DNA of 64,000 nucleotides, taken from positions 62,001 to 126,000 of the forward strand of contig DJVB01000030.1 in the NCBI GenBank assembly GCA_002440745.1, given 5' to 3'. Of the stretch, positions 1-11,100 are shown one piece after another. The stretch's first letter is position 1, and the number at the start of each line of letters is the position of its first letter. The position numbers and the translations under genes are program-made. Source of the stretch: Bacteroidales bacterium UBA6267 (GTDB taxonomy: Bacteria > Bacteroidota > Bacteroidia > Bacteroidales > UBA1556). The notes under the pieces are model-generated. The model ran no database searches and was not told where the DNA came from. It worked only from the letters and a program-made list of their open reading frames with translations.

Positions 1-28
1 TGGATTGCTATCCGAATGGAAATTTCTT

Positions 29-1381
29 CTATTGCCTGTGAACAGTGATTGACCCGCCCTTTTCGGTTTTGTTTTTATCGTTGAGTTTAAGAAGATAAAA
101 ATAAGTCCCATCAGGCAAGTTTTGAGCCGACCAATCATTCTGGTAGTTCAATGTTTGATAAAGCACTTGACCATCTCTGTTAAGTATAAATAATTGACTA
201 CCAGGATATTTTTCAATGCCGCTTATAACAAATCGATCGTTATAACCATCCCCATTTGGCGTGATTACATTGGGAATCGAAATCTCACATTTGTTGATAT
301 AAACGGTTTTTGAAGAGTGAACTTCTTGGCCACAAGCGCCTACAGTCAAATGAATGATATGGTAGCCTTCGGTTAGGTTATTTAAGACAATCTTTGGCGA
401 GTTTTTATGGCTCATCGACCATAAATATGAATATTCAGAATTATAAGTTTTAGCATCTAAATAAATGGTTTCGTGGCTACAAAACATTTCATTCTCACCC
501 AAATCGGGTTCGGGAAGTGGCACAAGATTAAATTTTATAACGGCTGATTCGATAACTGCTTTGGTGGAAGGATTACAAACCGAAACTGAGTAAACTCCTG
601 AAATTTGGAGCGTTGTGTAAGGTGTTGTGTCGCCCGTTGACCATTTGAAGGAATAGTTTTCCCACAAATCTTCACTTTCAATCGCGGTTAAGGTGAGCGG
701 AGATGTGGCACAGGTGTCCTTCGGAATTGAAATTAATTTTGTGTTGTCAGGTTTGGAGGTTCGCGCTGTTGATATCGGGTTAGTTATCTTTTCAATAGTT
801 GGGGTTTGGGCAATGCTATTAAAGTTATGATTTTGAATGTTAGGGTATTGTGGATTATTCAGAATTGGAATTTCTTTTCTTTGAATAATTTCATGATTAT
901 TTTTGGAAGGGTTATCGTTATTATCCGATTCTGCTATAGATGTTTTATCAGGTTGGGTTATATCTTTTTGATAATTAACGGATTCTTTGTCATCTTGATT
1001 ATTTTCTTCTAAAGGAAGTATAGTTTCCCCATTATGGTTTTTGCTTTCCTTTGCAATATCCTGTATGTTGGTGTTAAACTCTTGATTGTTAGTGGTATCG
1101 TGTTTCTCAATCGGTGTTTGGGTTGAGTCAGCTATTTTGGGCTCATCAGGATTCGTTGCAAACCTTATAAGCATTACAGTTGTAAAAATTCCAACAGTAA
1201 CAATTGCTGCATACTTTAGCCACTGACTATAGGAGATGATTTTTGAAATAGGTTGAATGGGGGTGTGAATTTGATTGAAAACAGATTTTTCCAATTGATC
1301 AAAATACCCGTCAGGAGTCGTGTACGGCCTTCCAATATTTTGTAAATCAAACATTTCCTTATGTAAATCTGTTTTGCTCAT
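29..1381 (-). CDS. Anti-sigma-like membrane protein with gliding-motility-associated (CHU_C-like) C-terminal domain
   Basis: A 450-residue protein encoded just downstream of an ECF sigma factor gene (43 bp gap), so probably its operon partner. Residues 1-54 are a cytoplasmic-type segment with the PYTTPDGYFDQLEKS stretch common in small Bacteroidota proteins that follow sigma genes. Residues about 55-74 form one membrane helix. Residues 75-210 are rich in Asn, Ser, Thr and Glu and look like an extended linker. Residues 220-365 resemble PKD/Ig-like modules (FKWSTGDTT, YLWSMS). Residues 367-450 are a gliding-associated C-terminal domain, with VITPNGDGYNDRF followed by a YFYLLKL core. There is no cleavable signal peptide, which is odd for a T9SS-type domain. 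The anti-sigma role is inferred from position and topology; the C-terminal domain assignment is firm. Confidence 0.75.
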   Translation of the reverse strand: MSKTDLHKEMFDLQNIGRPYTTPDGYFDQLEKSVFNQIHTPIQPISKIISYSQWLKYAAIVTVGIFTTVMLIRFATNPDEPKIADSTQTPIEKHDTTNNQEFNTNIQDIAKESKNHNGETILPLEENNQDDKESVNYQKDITQPDKTSIAESDNNDNPSKNNHEIIQRKEIPILNNPQYPNIQNHNFNSIAQTPTIEKITNPISTARTSKPDNTKLISIPKDTCATSPLTLTAIESEDLWENYSFKWSTGDTTPYTTLQISGVYSVSVCNPSTKAVIESAVIKFNLVPLPEPDLGENEMFCSHETIYLDAKTYNSEYSYLWSMSHKNSPKIVLNNLTEGYHIIHLTVGACGQEVHSSKTVYINKCEISIPNVITPNGDGYNDRFVISGIEKYPGSQLFILNRDGQVLYQTLNYQNDWSAQNLPDGTYFYLLKLNDKNKTEKGGSITVHRQ

Positions 1382-1424
1382 AGTATTTTAACAAGTCTCT
1401 TTGACATAATCGAATTTTAATGGT

Positions 1425-1973
1425 TTAATGCTCTTTCAAAAATTCTTTAATTTTTTTCTCAGCAATATGATAATTGGACTTTACACCTCCTTCGGTTAGT
1501 TCTAATATTTCTGCCATTTCTTTGAATTTTATATGGTCAAAATATCGCATATTGAAAATAAGTCGCTGTTGGTCAGGAAGTTTAATTATAGCTTTTTGTA
1601 ATTTCATTTGAATTTCTTCGCTGTTAATATAGGTTTCGTTCGATAAAAGATTGAGTAGGTATTGTTCCTGATTTTCAGAAGCGAAGAGTTTTTTCTTCCT
1701 GTTTTTTCTGATATGATTGAGCGACTCGTTGGTGGCTATCCTATAAATCCAGGTAAACAGTGAGCTGTCTCCTCTAAAGGTTGAAATATTTTGCCAAACT
1801 TTTATAAAAACATCCTGAGTAACGTCATCAGAATCTTCGTGCGATATTAGGATTCCGCGAATATGATTATAGATTCTAACCTTATATTTTCGCATCAACA
1901 ACCGAAGAGCTTCATTTGCTTTTTGCTCATCTTTTGCCATCAAGATTATTTCAGAATCGGTAATCTCTTGCAT
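1425..1973 (-). CDS. ECF-type RNA polymerase sigma factor (sigma-70 family)
   Basis: A 182-residue protein of normal length for extracytoplasmic-function sigma factors. Region 2 is visible at about residues 25-92 (DVTQDVFIKVWQNISTF and FTWIYRIATNESLNHIRK). Region 4 at about 128-178 contains LPDQQRLIFNMRY and the helix-turn-helix FKEMAEILELTEGGVKSNYH. It redirects RNA polymerase to a dedicated promoter set. The ATG start is supported by full conservation from the first helix. The following gene encodes a single-pass membrane protein that may act as its anti-sigma factor, an arrangement usual for this family. The inducing signal cannot be read from the sequence. Confidence 0.93.
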   Translation of the reverse strand: MQEITDSEIILMAKDEQKANEALRLLMRKYKVRIYNHIRGILISHEDSDDVTQDVFIKVWQNISTFRGDSSLFTWIYRIATNESLNHIRKNRKKKLFASENQEQYLLNLLSNETYINSEEIQMKLQKAIIKLPDQQRLIFNMRYFDHIKFKEMAEILELTEGGVKSNYHIAEKKIKEFLKEH

Positions 1974-2084
1974 TAGTTATTGGTTGTGTTAGAATTCACT
2001 TAAAATGATTTCCTTCGTTTCTCTCGATGGAATCTAAGTCGAATGCTTTGGATTTGAAAAAAACCAAAAAGTTTAGAACGGATG

Positions 2085-2092
2085 CAAAATTA
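2085..2092 (-). promoter_or_regulatory. Bacteroidota -7 element upstream of the sigma factor gene
   Basis: On the minus strand this reads TAATTTTG, a perfect match to TAnnTTTG. It lies about 110 bases before the sigma factor start, which would give a leader of roughly 100 nucleotides. No convincing -33 TTTG was found at the right distance. Confidence 0.45.
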
Positions 2093-2128
2093 TCAAAAAA
2101 TGGCTTAGTGATTATTAGGTATCCATCT

Positions 2129-2167
2129 AAAAAAAAACCGGCCCGTGAAACACAGGCCGGTTAAAAA
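2129..2167 (-). terminator. Rho-independent terminator after the giant adhesin gene
   Basis: An 8-bp perfect stem (AACCGGCC at 2136-2143, GGCCGGTT at 2155-2162) has a short inner GTG/CAC helix. Read on the minus strand it is followed by a T run (complement of 2129-2137). It sits 20 bases after the adhesin stop codon. A-rich flanks on both sides suggest it could work in both directions. Confidence 0.85.
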
Positions 2168-2182
2168 AGGGCTTAAGTTGCT

Positions 2183-5100
2183 TTATTGAATAACAATTCG
2201 CTCTGTTTTAATTATTTGGTCATTGCTGATAGTCAGCATATAAACACCTTTGGAGTAGGTTCTTAGGTCAAAGTTGTGCGTGTAAATCGTTTGACCGTCA
2301 GGATTGATAACTCCTTCAGCTATAGTTTTACCGGCAAGGTCAGTGATTCTGAAGTTGAAATTGCTTGCTTGCTTATTCAAGACTTCAAGAGTAAACTGTC
2401 CGTTGTTCGGGTTAGGATAGATAGAAAGGTTGAGGTCACCATCATAGTCATCAATTCCGGTACAAGGATTCACCATGATATTGATGTCATCGGTATTGTA
2501 ACAACCATTATTCTCAACAATTACAGAAATATTATGTAGTCCTAATCCAACAACACTTCCATCAATTGTAATGGTTTGGGTTGTTTCATTAGTTGACCAC
2601 AAGTAGTTGTAACCTGCACCGGCATCCAAAGTTATGGTATTATTGATACAAATCGATGTGTCGTTACCTAAGTCAACTGAAGATTCCGGATGGAAAATTA
2701 CCCAGAAGGCTTTGGTTTCAGAGCAACCGGCTGGAGAAGTAACAGTTACATCAAAGCCAAAGTAGCCACCTTGAGTCATTGAAGAGTCAATCGTTAATGC
2801 AGCAGTTGTTGCTCCGGTGCTCCACAAGTAAACGAAGTTAGGATTAGTTCCTGCAACAATGTCAATTGGGGTATAACCGCAGATGCTAATAGTATCTGGG
2901 ATATTAATCACAGGATAAGCCTCAAAGGTGATGCTTGATGTGTCGAACGCTGAACAAGTTGTAGTCAAATCAGTCACAACAACCGAGTAGTTTGCAGTTG
3001 AAATTCCTTGGAATGAACTGTCAATAGCAAGTGTTGAAGTGGTATCGCCTGTTGACCATAAATATTCAAAGTTGATGTTTTGACCTGGGTCTAAGGTGAC
3101 GGTGTCATGAGCACAACTTGTTTGAGCTGTTGGAAGCGCAATGCTTGGAATTGCCACGATAGTTGTCGAAATGGTATCCGAATTAGCACATCCATTCATG
3201 TCGGTATAGGCATAAATAATGTCGTTATTTCCTAATTGACCCATTGCAGGATCGAAGGCATTAGCTGCATTAACTGCACCGGTAATTGTACCACCAACAG
3301 GTGAAACTACTACGGTATCAGTTGCTAGGCCGTTTTGGCAATATTGAGCTGCTAATCCGCTGACCATCACAGTTGGTAAACCATTGACCACTGTTGATTG
3401 AATTACTGAATCTACGCAGCCGTGAGCTGTAGTGTAAACGTATTTGATGTCGTAAGTTCCAACGCCTGCCACAGTTGGGTCGAAGTTTGAACCATTGATA
3501 CCAATTCCACTGAAAACACCACCGGTTGAGTCAGGTACAAGGGCTGAAAGCATATCGGTAACGCAATAAGCCGAATTTAAGCCGGTAAACTGTGGAGTAT
3601 GAGTCGGATGAATACTTACTGTGTTGGTAATACTGTTGAAACATCCGTTTGCATCAGTGTAGAAATATACTACAGCAACACTACCTGCACCATTAACCGT
3701 TGGGTCAAAAACGTTTCCTGTGATACCTGTTCCGGCAAATGTTCCGCCTGTAGGTGTTGGAACAAGGGTTGAGCTTGAACCGTTTTCACAGTAATCAGTA
3801 TTGAGTCCGCTGACCGTTAGCACTGGAAGTGCATTGACTGTAATAGTTGTAGAATCAAGATTAGTACAGCCGTTAATATCTGTAAATGTGTAAGTTAGAT
3901 TGTGAGTGTTTGCTCCTGCTGTTGCGGGATCAAAGTTGTTTGTGTTAACACCAGTTCCGGTCCATGTTCCACCGTTTGGACTTGCACCTGTGATTGCAAA
4001 TGGATTTGCATCGATACAAACTGGAGCTAAAGTTGGAAGAGTGAGCGTTGGAAGGGCGTTGACTGTTATTGAAGCAGTATCACTGTTGACGCATGAATTT
4101 CCATCTGTATAGGTATAGATTACAGTATTTGCTCCAATGTTTGCTATTGCAGGGTTAAAAATACCTGCATTTATTGGAGAACTAGGTCCAACTGTGAATC
4201 TTACATTTGGTCTGTAAGTGCTATATGAAACACCAGAATTTGTAGTTGAGCAACCTGAAGTTGAACTTCCATCAAAATGGGCGTGATAATTCATTCCAGG
4301 AGCGGATGTTGTATAAACATAGGAATTTGCAGTGTAACTGGAATTATCAAAACAAACGTTCACTAAAATATTAGATGTGCCATCCCATAAAAATGGTGTT
4401 GTTAGATTAATTGTTTGCCAACCAGTGCCGGATATAGAGTAATTCCCTTGAAATACTGTTGTTAGGCCTGTATTGTCCCAATCAGAAATGGATGTAGCTG
4501 TTGAGTTCTTCATGCTAATTGTAAATCCATTCATAACTTGAGATGCGGCACTTGAAATATTAAATGCAATGCTGCTAATGTATCCGCCTGTAGCACCTGA
4601 GGCTGATAATTCAGATGCAGTATAAAGCATTTGAGTTCTCGAATCCATATAGTAAGTATAGAATGGATATCCCTGTGTTGTTGTACCGGTGCCAATTTCT
4701 GCAATTGTCGGAGCTGCACCACTATAGGTTCCATTTAAAGGTAATCCTCCTGTTAGAGTAAATGGACTAGCGTCTTCACATACATCAGCAAAAGCAGCTA
4801 AAGTAACTGTTGGAAGCGGGTTCACATCTGTAGTTTCCATATAAGTATTTACACAACCGTTAGCATCTGTATAGGTGTAAGTGATTGTTTTATTGCCTGT
4901 TCCGGCGCTTGATGGGGTGAAGGTGCTGCCGCTGATTCCTGATCCGGTGAAGGTTCCACCTGTTGGTGTTGGAACTAGTGTAGCTGCTGCTGCATCAACG
5001 CAATAAGCTGCATTCAAACCGGTGAATGTTGGGGTTGGTAAAGTCCAAACATTGACGAACAAGCTATCTTGAACAGCATTATTTGTACAGCCATATTGGT

Positions 5101-8100
5101 CGGTAATTTGGGTTATTGTCCACCACGTGGAAACAGTATCACTTGCATAGGATAAATTTGGACTATTTTGGCCAGGTAATGTGTAATTATTTGTGCCATC
5201 CGAATAGGTTACTGTCCATAGACTTCCAGCGGTGAAATTGATGGTTACTAAACTGCTATCGCCGAAGCAATGGAATACTGAGTCGGAGGTTATAGCTGCA
5301 GTTGGTAATGGTCGTACAAAACTATACACACTGTCGATAGGACTGCCGGTGATTTGACAACCATTAGCGTCTTTCAAACGTGTGATATAATGAGTAGTGG
5401 ACTCCATATCATCGGCCCATACGGTAAATGGTGAGGTGATATTGGATTCGGTTGCATTGCTATTCATTGTTGTTCCAATATGGCTAACATCAAATTCCCA
5501 TGGTGAAGCTCCTGTGAAGGTGAGTGTAAATTGAATGCTGTCGCCATAACACATTGTATCAGAACCTGTTGCGGTTACCGTTGGAAGGTCATAAACGGTT
5601 ACTGCCGTTTGAGCTGTACTGGTATTGAAACAGCCGTTTGCATCAACAAGTGAATCAAGGTAATAGGTAGTTGAAACTGTTGGAGCAACGTAAATCGACC
5701 ATGGTGAGGTTACATTTGTGATGACACTTGGATTAGTTCCATCGCTTACATAAATTGTCCAAGGAGATGCTCCGGTTAGATTTGCTGATATTTGAGTGCT
5801 GTCGTATAAACAGATAGCGGCAGTAGCATTCACTGCAGTGGCGGTTGGTAGAGCATGAACATAAATCTCGATAGAATCTGATTTTGTATTTGAGCCGTCA
5901 TCTACAGTGATATAATACATTGTAGTAACAAGTGGATTCACACTAATTACAGCGTCAGTGCTTGTGAAACCAGCAGGATTAGAGGTCCAGCTATAGTAAT
6001 AAGTTTCTGCACCACCACTTGCTTGAGCATTAATTTGAGTATTTGAGCCTGAACAAACTGTATCCAAAGTTGCCGTAGGAGTTAAGGTTAGAGGTCCTCC
6101 TTTAATGAACACTGTAACATTATCTGTATTAACACAACCGGTTGTTTGGTTTGTTACTCCAACAGTAAATGTAGTTGGTACGGATAAATTTTTAGTTGTT
6201 GGAGTTTGTGAGGTTGCTAAGGTTACAGAGGATAACGAATCAACCGGAGTCCATGAATATGAGTATGAAGGACCAGTGCTAGGAATCGAACCTGATGCGC
6301 TAACTGACAGATTTGTCGAAGTTCCATAGAAGATTGTGTCAGGAGTAGCAGTTGCGTTTACAACCGGCAATCCATGAACAACTTGTGTAATGGAATCCAC
6401 ATTATAACAACCATTGGCATCGGTATATTCATATTTCAGGTAGTGATTTCCTGCACCTGCAATGGATGCTTTGAAATTTCCTGAACCGTCAACACCTGCT
6501 CCCAAATAGGTTCCGCCGGATGGCGATGTGGCAAAACTTAAAGGATACAAAGCAGCATCGTAACAAACTGCCGATGGGGTGCTTAGAGAAATAATCGGAA
6601 GGGCGTTAACTGTGATGGTTTGGGTTGTTGAATCAGTACAGCCATGAATATCAGTGTAAATATACTGTAAGGTATGTGTTCCAACTCCGGCAGTTGAAGG
6701 TGTAAATGTTCCTGTACCAACGCCTGCTCCATAATAGTTACCACCTGATGGGGTTGCCATATCAAGGGTTAGGCCTGATGCGTCAACGCACATTGCCGAT
6801 AAAGTTGGGAAGTTCAGTGTTGGTAAATCTCTAACATAAACTTCGGCAGAATCCACTGCTGTGAATCCATAAGTATCAGTTACTGAGAAATAATACATGG
6901 TTGTTGTAGTTGGGCTAACTGTTGTTGAGGTAGCTAAATCAGTTGTGCTCCATGCATAATTGATTCCATCACCGATTCCACTTCCTGTAAGGGTTGTGGC
7001 ATGGGTATTACAAACGGTGTCGTTTGGTCCAGCATTAGCAAATACTTGCTGCACAATCTGAATAGTATAGTCTTCAGTTTCTCCCCAACCATAGTTGCCA
7101 CATGGTGGTGCTACATCATCCTCATCTAAAACAATACGCATTCTGGTATTCCCCAAAGCAGCTGTAGCAGGAATTGTAATCGTTCCTTGCATTAAGTTGG
7201 TTGATGGGTCACTGTTGGTTGTTGTGCCTGTCCAAACTAATTCAGTTGCAGCGTCTAAAACTCCGTTTTGGTTAAGATCAATGTATATCTTTGCTGTGCT
7301 GCCATAGAAATTTGCACCGCCAGTAATTTGACTAACACTTACGGGATATTGCTGACCAATCTCCATGATAGTAGGTGTGAGGTTGGTGAAATTGGAGTAA
7401 GTTTTATTAGCAATCGGATTGTTCATAACAGGAAGTGCTACTCCGTTGTTCAATAGATTATTATTCGTTACCGGGTGTTTGATATTTACATTTCCGATGT
7501 CGCCATCTGATGTATTATTTGCTTTTGATAGACAATAATCTGTATGAAGAATCTGAACACTAACCGCATCATTATTAGTTACTACATCACCATCCAAATC
7601 AGTATAAACATTCACATTATACAATGCAAAAGCTGAAAGATTCATGGTAGTAGCGAATGAGAAATTAGCAGTATCGCCTGGAGCAAGAGTTGCGAAAACA
7701 GTATCAATAACCGGTGTTCCTGCGTCTAAAACATAAGCAACAGGAAGAGTGTCGATAGTAACAGTACCATAGTTTTTCACGGTGATATTCAGCACTTCAG
7801 CATTGCCTTTTCCTGGTCCGCTTTCTGGGCTGTTTACTGATAAAACTCCGGCATCCAAAGCAGGGAAGTTTTGAACTATTGCGGTTACCGGAACACGAGC
7901 GCTCAAACATGCCGGAGCAGGCTGAGCAACATCAATTTTGATGTTTGCAATATAGCCTCTCAATGTTCCAGCAGGTGGTGAAGCAGGATCAGGATTTGTT
8001 CCGTCAGCATGGTATTCAATACTTCTATTTGTACCAACAAAAGTGCAATAAAAATCATCATTAGTGCCATCATAAGTTGAAGTGTTTTCATCAACTGCAA

Positions 8101-11100
8101 TAACCAAATTGTCAGTTCCATTGTAAAAGAAATTATTGGTAATAAGTTCAATCCATTGTGGTCCTGTGGTAGTTGGTAAGGTTCCATCAAAGACAAGAGT
8201 TAATTCCGATAGCGGAACCCAATCATTGGTTGAGTTGAATTGTGTTTTTGTAGTATGTCCGATATAAACCTTCCAGTCTTTTGATAATGAAAGAGAAGTA
8301 CCGGCAAAATTCCAAGCAAGTTTATTTATAAATCCACTAGAGCCAATTTCTGCTGCTGTATAAATTGTTTGAGAATAAGTGTATCCATAATAAGGTTCTA
8401 TGGGTAAACTTTGGCCCGTTACTGTTCCGGTACCAATACTTACAGTCGATTTGTCGGTTCCGGGAATAGATGTTGTGCGTGATTCCACATAATAGGTGGT
8501 AGTGTCGAACAATGCTACTGTGTGTAAGGTGTCTCCCAAATGAATATCAGAGCCGCCACTGCTTGAGCTATACCATAGTTGGTCAAATCCACTATTTATT
8601 GCCACAAGTGTTGCTGGTGTTCCATAATTGATAGTGTCATTTTCAGTTACAGGAGCAATTGGCGTTGGCCTTGAAAATACCTCATACATTACTGTATCGT
8701 TTCCTGCATTCGCATCATTTGAGTATGTAGTATAAACTTTCAATTCAAATATACTATCAGTTGTAGTTGTAAGATTCACAGGGGTTGCAAAGGTGTGAAC
8801 ATAAGTTGCTCCGGGAGCTAATGAAGTGTTAATTACCTCACTAACTGGAGATGTCGCACCTATAACCTTATAACTTACGCTGTAGCTGTCAATAGTGTCG
8901 TTACCAAAATTCTCTATTTCAGCTTTAACAATCGAACTTGTTAACGCACAGCCTGAAAGCGGCTCAAGAACATCAGTAACTCCAATATCTGATACAATAT
9001 TGAAATTCAGCACGATAGTATCGTTATTTGCATTAGGATCAGCAGAGCCGTTTGGATTGGAGCTCCAAGCTTTGATAGTGTTGGCACCATAAACAAATGC
9101 ACCTGCGCCAACTGTTAGATTTGCTGTTGCTCCATTGCCAAGGCTGCCTGTCCAACTATATGGGGTTCCTGGCGTGCCGTTAACTGTATAATTGATAGTG
9201 GCAGAAGTAAGCATAACCGAAGTGAAGTTTTTCAAGGTGAGATTTACATTCTGTGTTCCTGTTTCGGTTACCGGCTCAATGGCTGAAATACCAGCATCCG
9301 AAGGAATTCCGGTTACATTTACCACAACTGGAGTCATTGAGCTTTCGCAAAGTGGTAATGGGCTAACCTTATTCGCGATAATCTGTATGTTTGGTCTGTA
9401 AGAAGATGCAGTCCCTCCTGTATTCGAGCAATAATTTACATCTGTATCGCTTCTATAAAATCTAGCCATATTGGTGGCGATAGTATATCTTACAGAAGCA
9501 TTTTGAGTATAATTGTTAACAAAATTATGACTACAAATTTGTACTAAAAGATTACTGGTTCCATCCCAATAAAATGGAGTTTGGAAGGTATGTGTATTCC
9601 AACCGTTATAAACATTATAAGCTGAATTATAATATACAGTAGTCAAAGCAGTATTATCAAATGTAGTCAAGGAAGTAGCTGTTGTATTAGCTAAACTAAG
9701 GGTATAATCAAGCGTTGCAACTGTATTAGTCACTGCTACGTCAAAAGCTAAACTAGTAATATTTCCTGCCGAAAAACCTAGTGCAGTCAATTCTGCTGCA
9801 GTATATAAATACTGTATCTTGTTGGCCTTATAATAGTGAGAATATGGTGAAGGACTAGTTGAAGTAGAATTATAGGAAGTTCCTGAACCAAAAGTTTCTA
9901 ATGTTTGAGTGTTTCCAATTGCGACAGATTGAGCCGATACATAGAAGGTGGTTGTGTCATATAGTGCAGGTGTATTATATGAAACTCCAGTCCCAACAGG
10001 AGTATAGCCATCATCATACCATTTCAAAGAATCGCCATTTACGAGAGTAGCACTTAATGCTGCTGAATTTCCATAAGCTACTGAAGTGCCTGATGCAATT
10101 GGAGCAGTTGGTGTGTACCATGATTCAACCTGTCCGGTAATGCTGTCATTGGTTTGATTGGCATCGGAAGTTAAAGATACCCATCCTGTTAAATCGAAAG
10201 TGCTGTCTTGTCCGGTTACGGATAAGTTGACTAAGGTGGAAAATGTGTACCAGTAAGTATCTCCGGCAGCAATGGTAACGGTGGAAGGAACAGTTTCGGT
10301 AACCGGGGTTGAGGTGCCTTCCTGATAGCTAATGGAGAATGGTCCACTAACCGGTCCTGTTCCGAAGTTCTGAATTTTCAACTTCAATGTATCATTACCT
10401 CTTCCACAATTTTGCTGAGGCATAATATTACCGTCAACGATACCTATGTCGGAAGTTATATTGAAGTTTTCTAAAGTGCCATCATTAGCCGTATTGGCAT
10501 CAGTTCCACCATTGGGCGAACTTGTCCAAGCTTCGATGGATTGAGCGCCATAAGCGAAAGTTCCAGTGCCAATAGTAATAGGTCCGTCAGAAGCTCCAAC
10601 GGCCAGATTTCCAGTCCAGTTATAGGTTTGGGGTGTTCCACTATTTACTTCATAGTTGATGGTTGCGGAAGTGAGAGGAATAGTTCCAAAGTTTTTCAGA
10701 TGAACAACTATATTCTGAGTTCCAACAACTCCCGGAGGATCAATTTGAGATATTCCGGCATCCACTGCAAAAGTGAAGGTTTTTGTTAACGTGTCGTTTG
10801 TAGCATTGTCATCTGTCAGGCTGTTAGGCGTTGAAGTCCAGATTTTGATTACATAGATTCCCGCCGTGAAAGTAAAGTTTCCAAGAGAAACAGGGCCATC
10901 GGCATTGCCGTTGGTGAGGCTGCCGGTCCAGCTTGCCGGTGTTTGGGGTACTCCGTTAACCGACCAATTCACTGTGGCAGAAGTAAGCACATCTGATCCA
11001 TAGTTTGCAACAAAGGCACTTATAGGTGAAGTACCATACTGAACGCTTGCTTCGTCCATGGCAATGATACCGGCATCGGTTGTGATGGTGAAGGAATATG

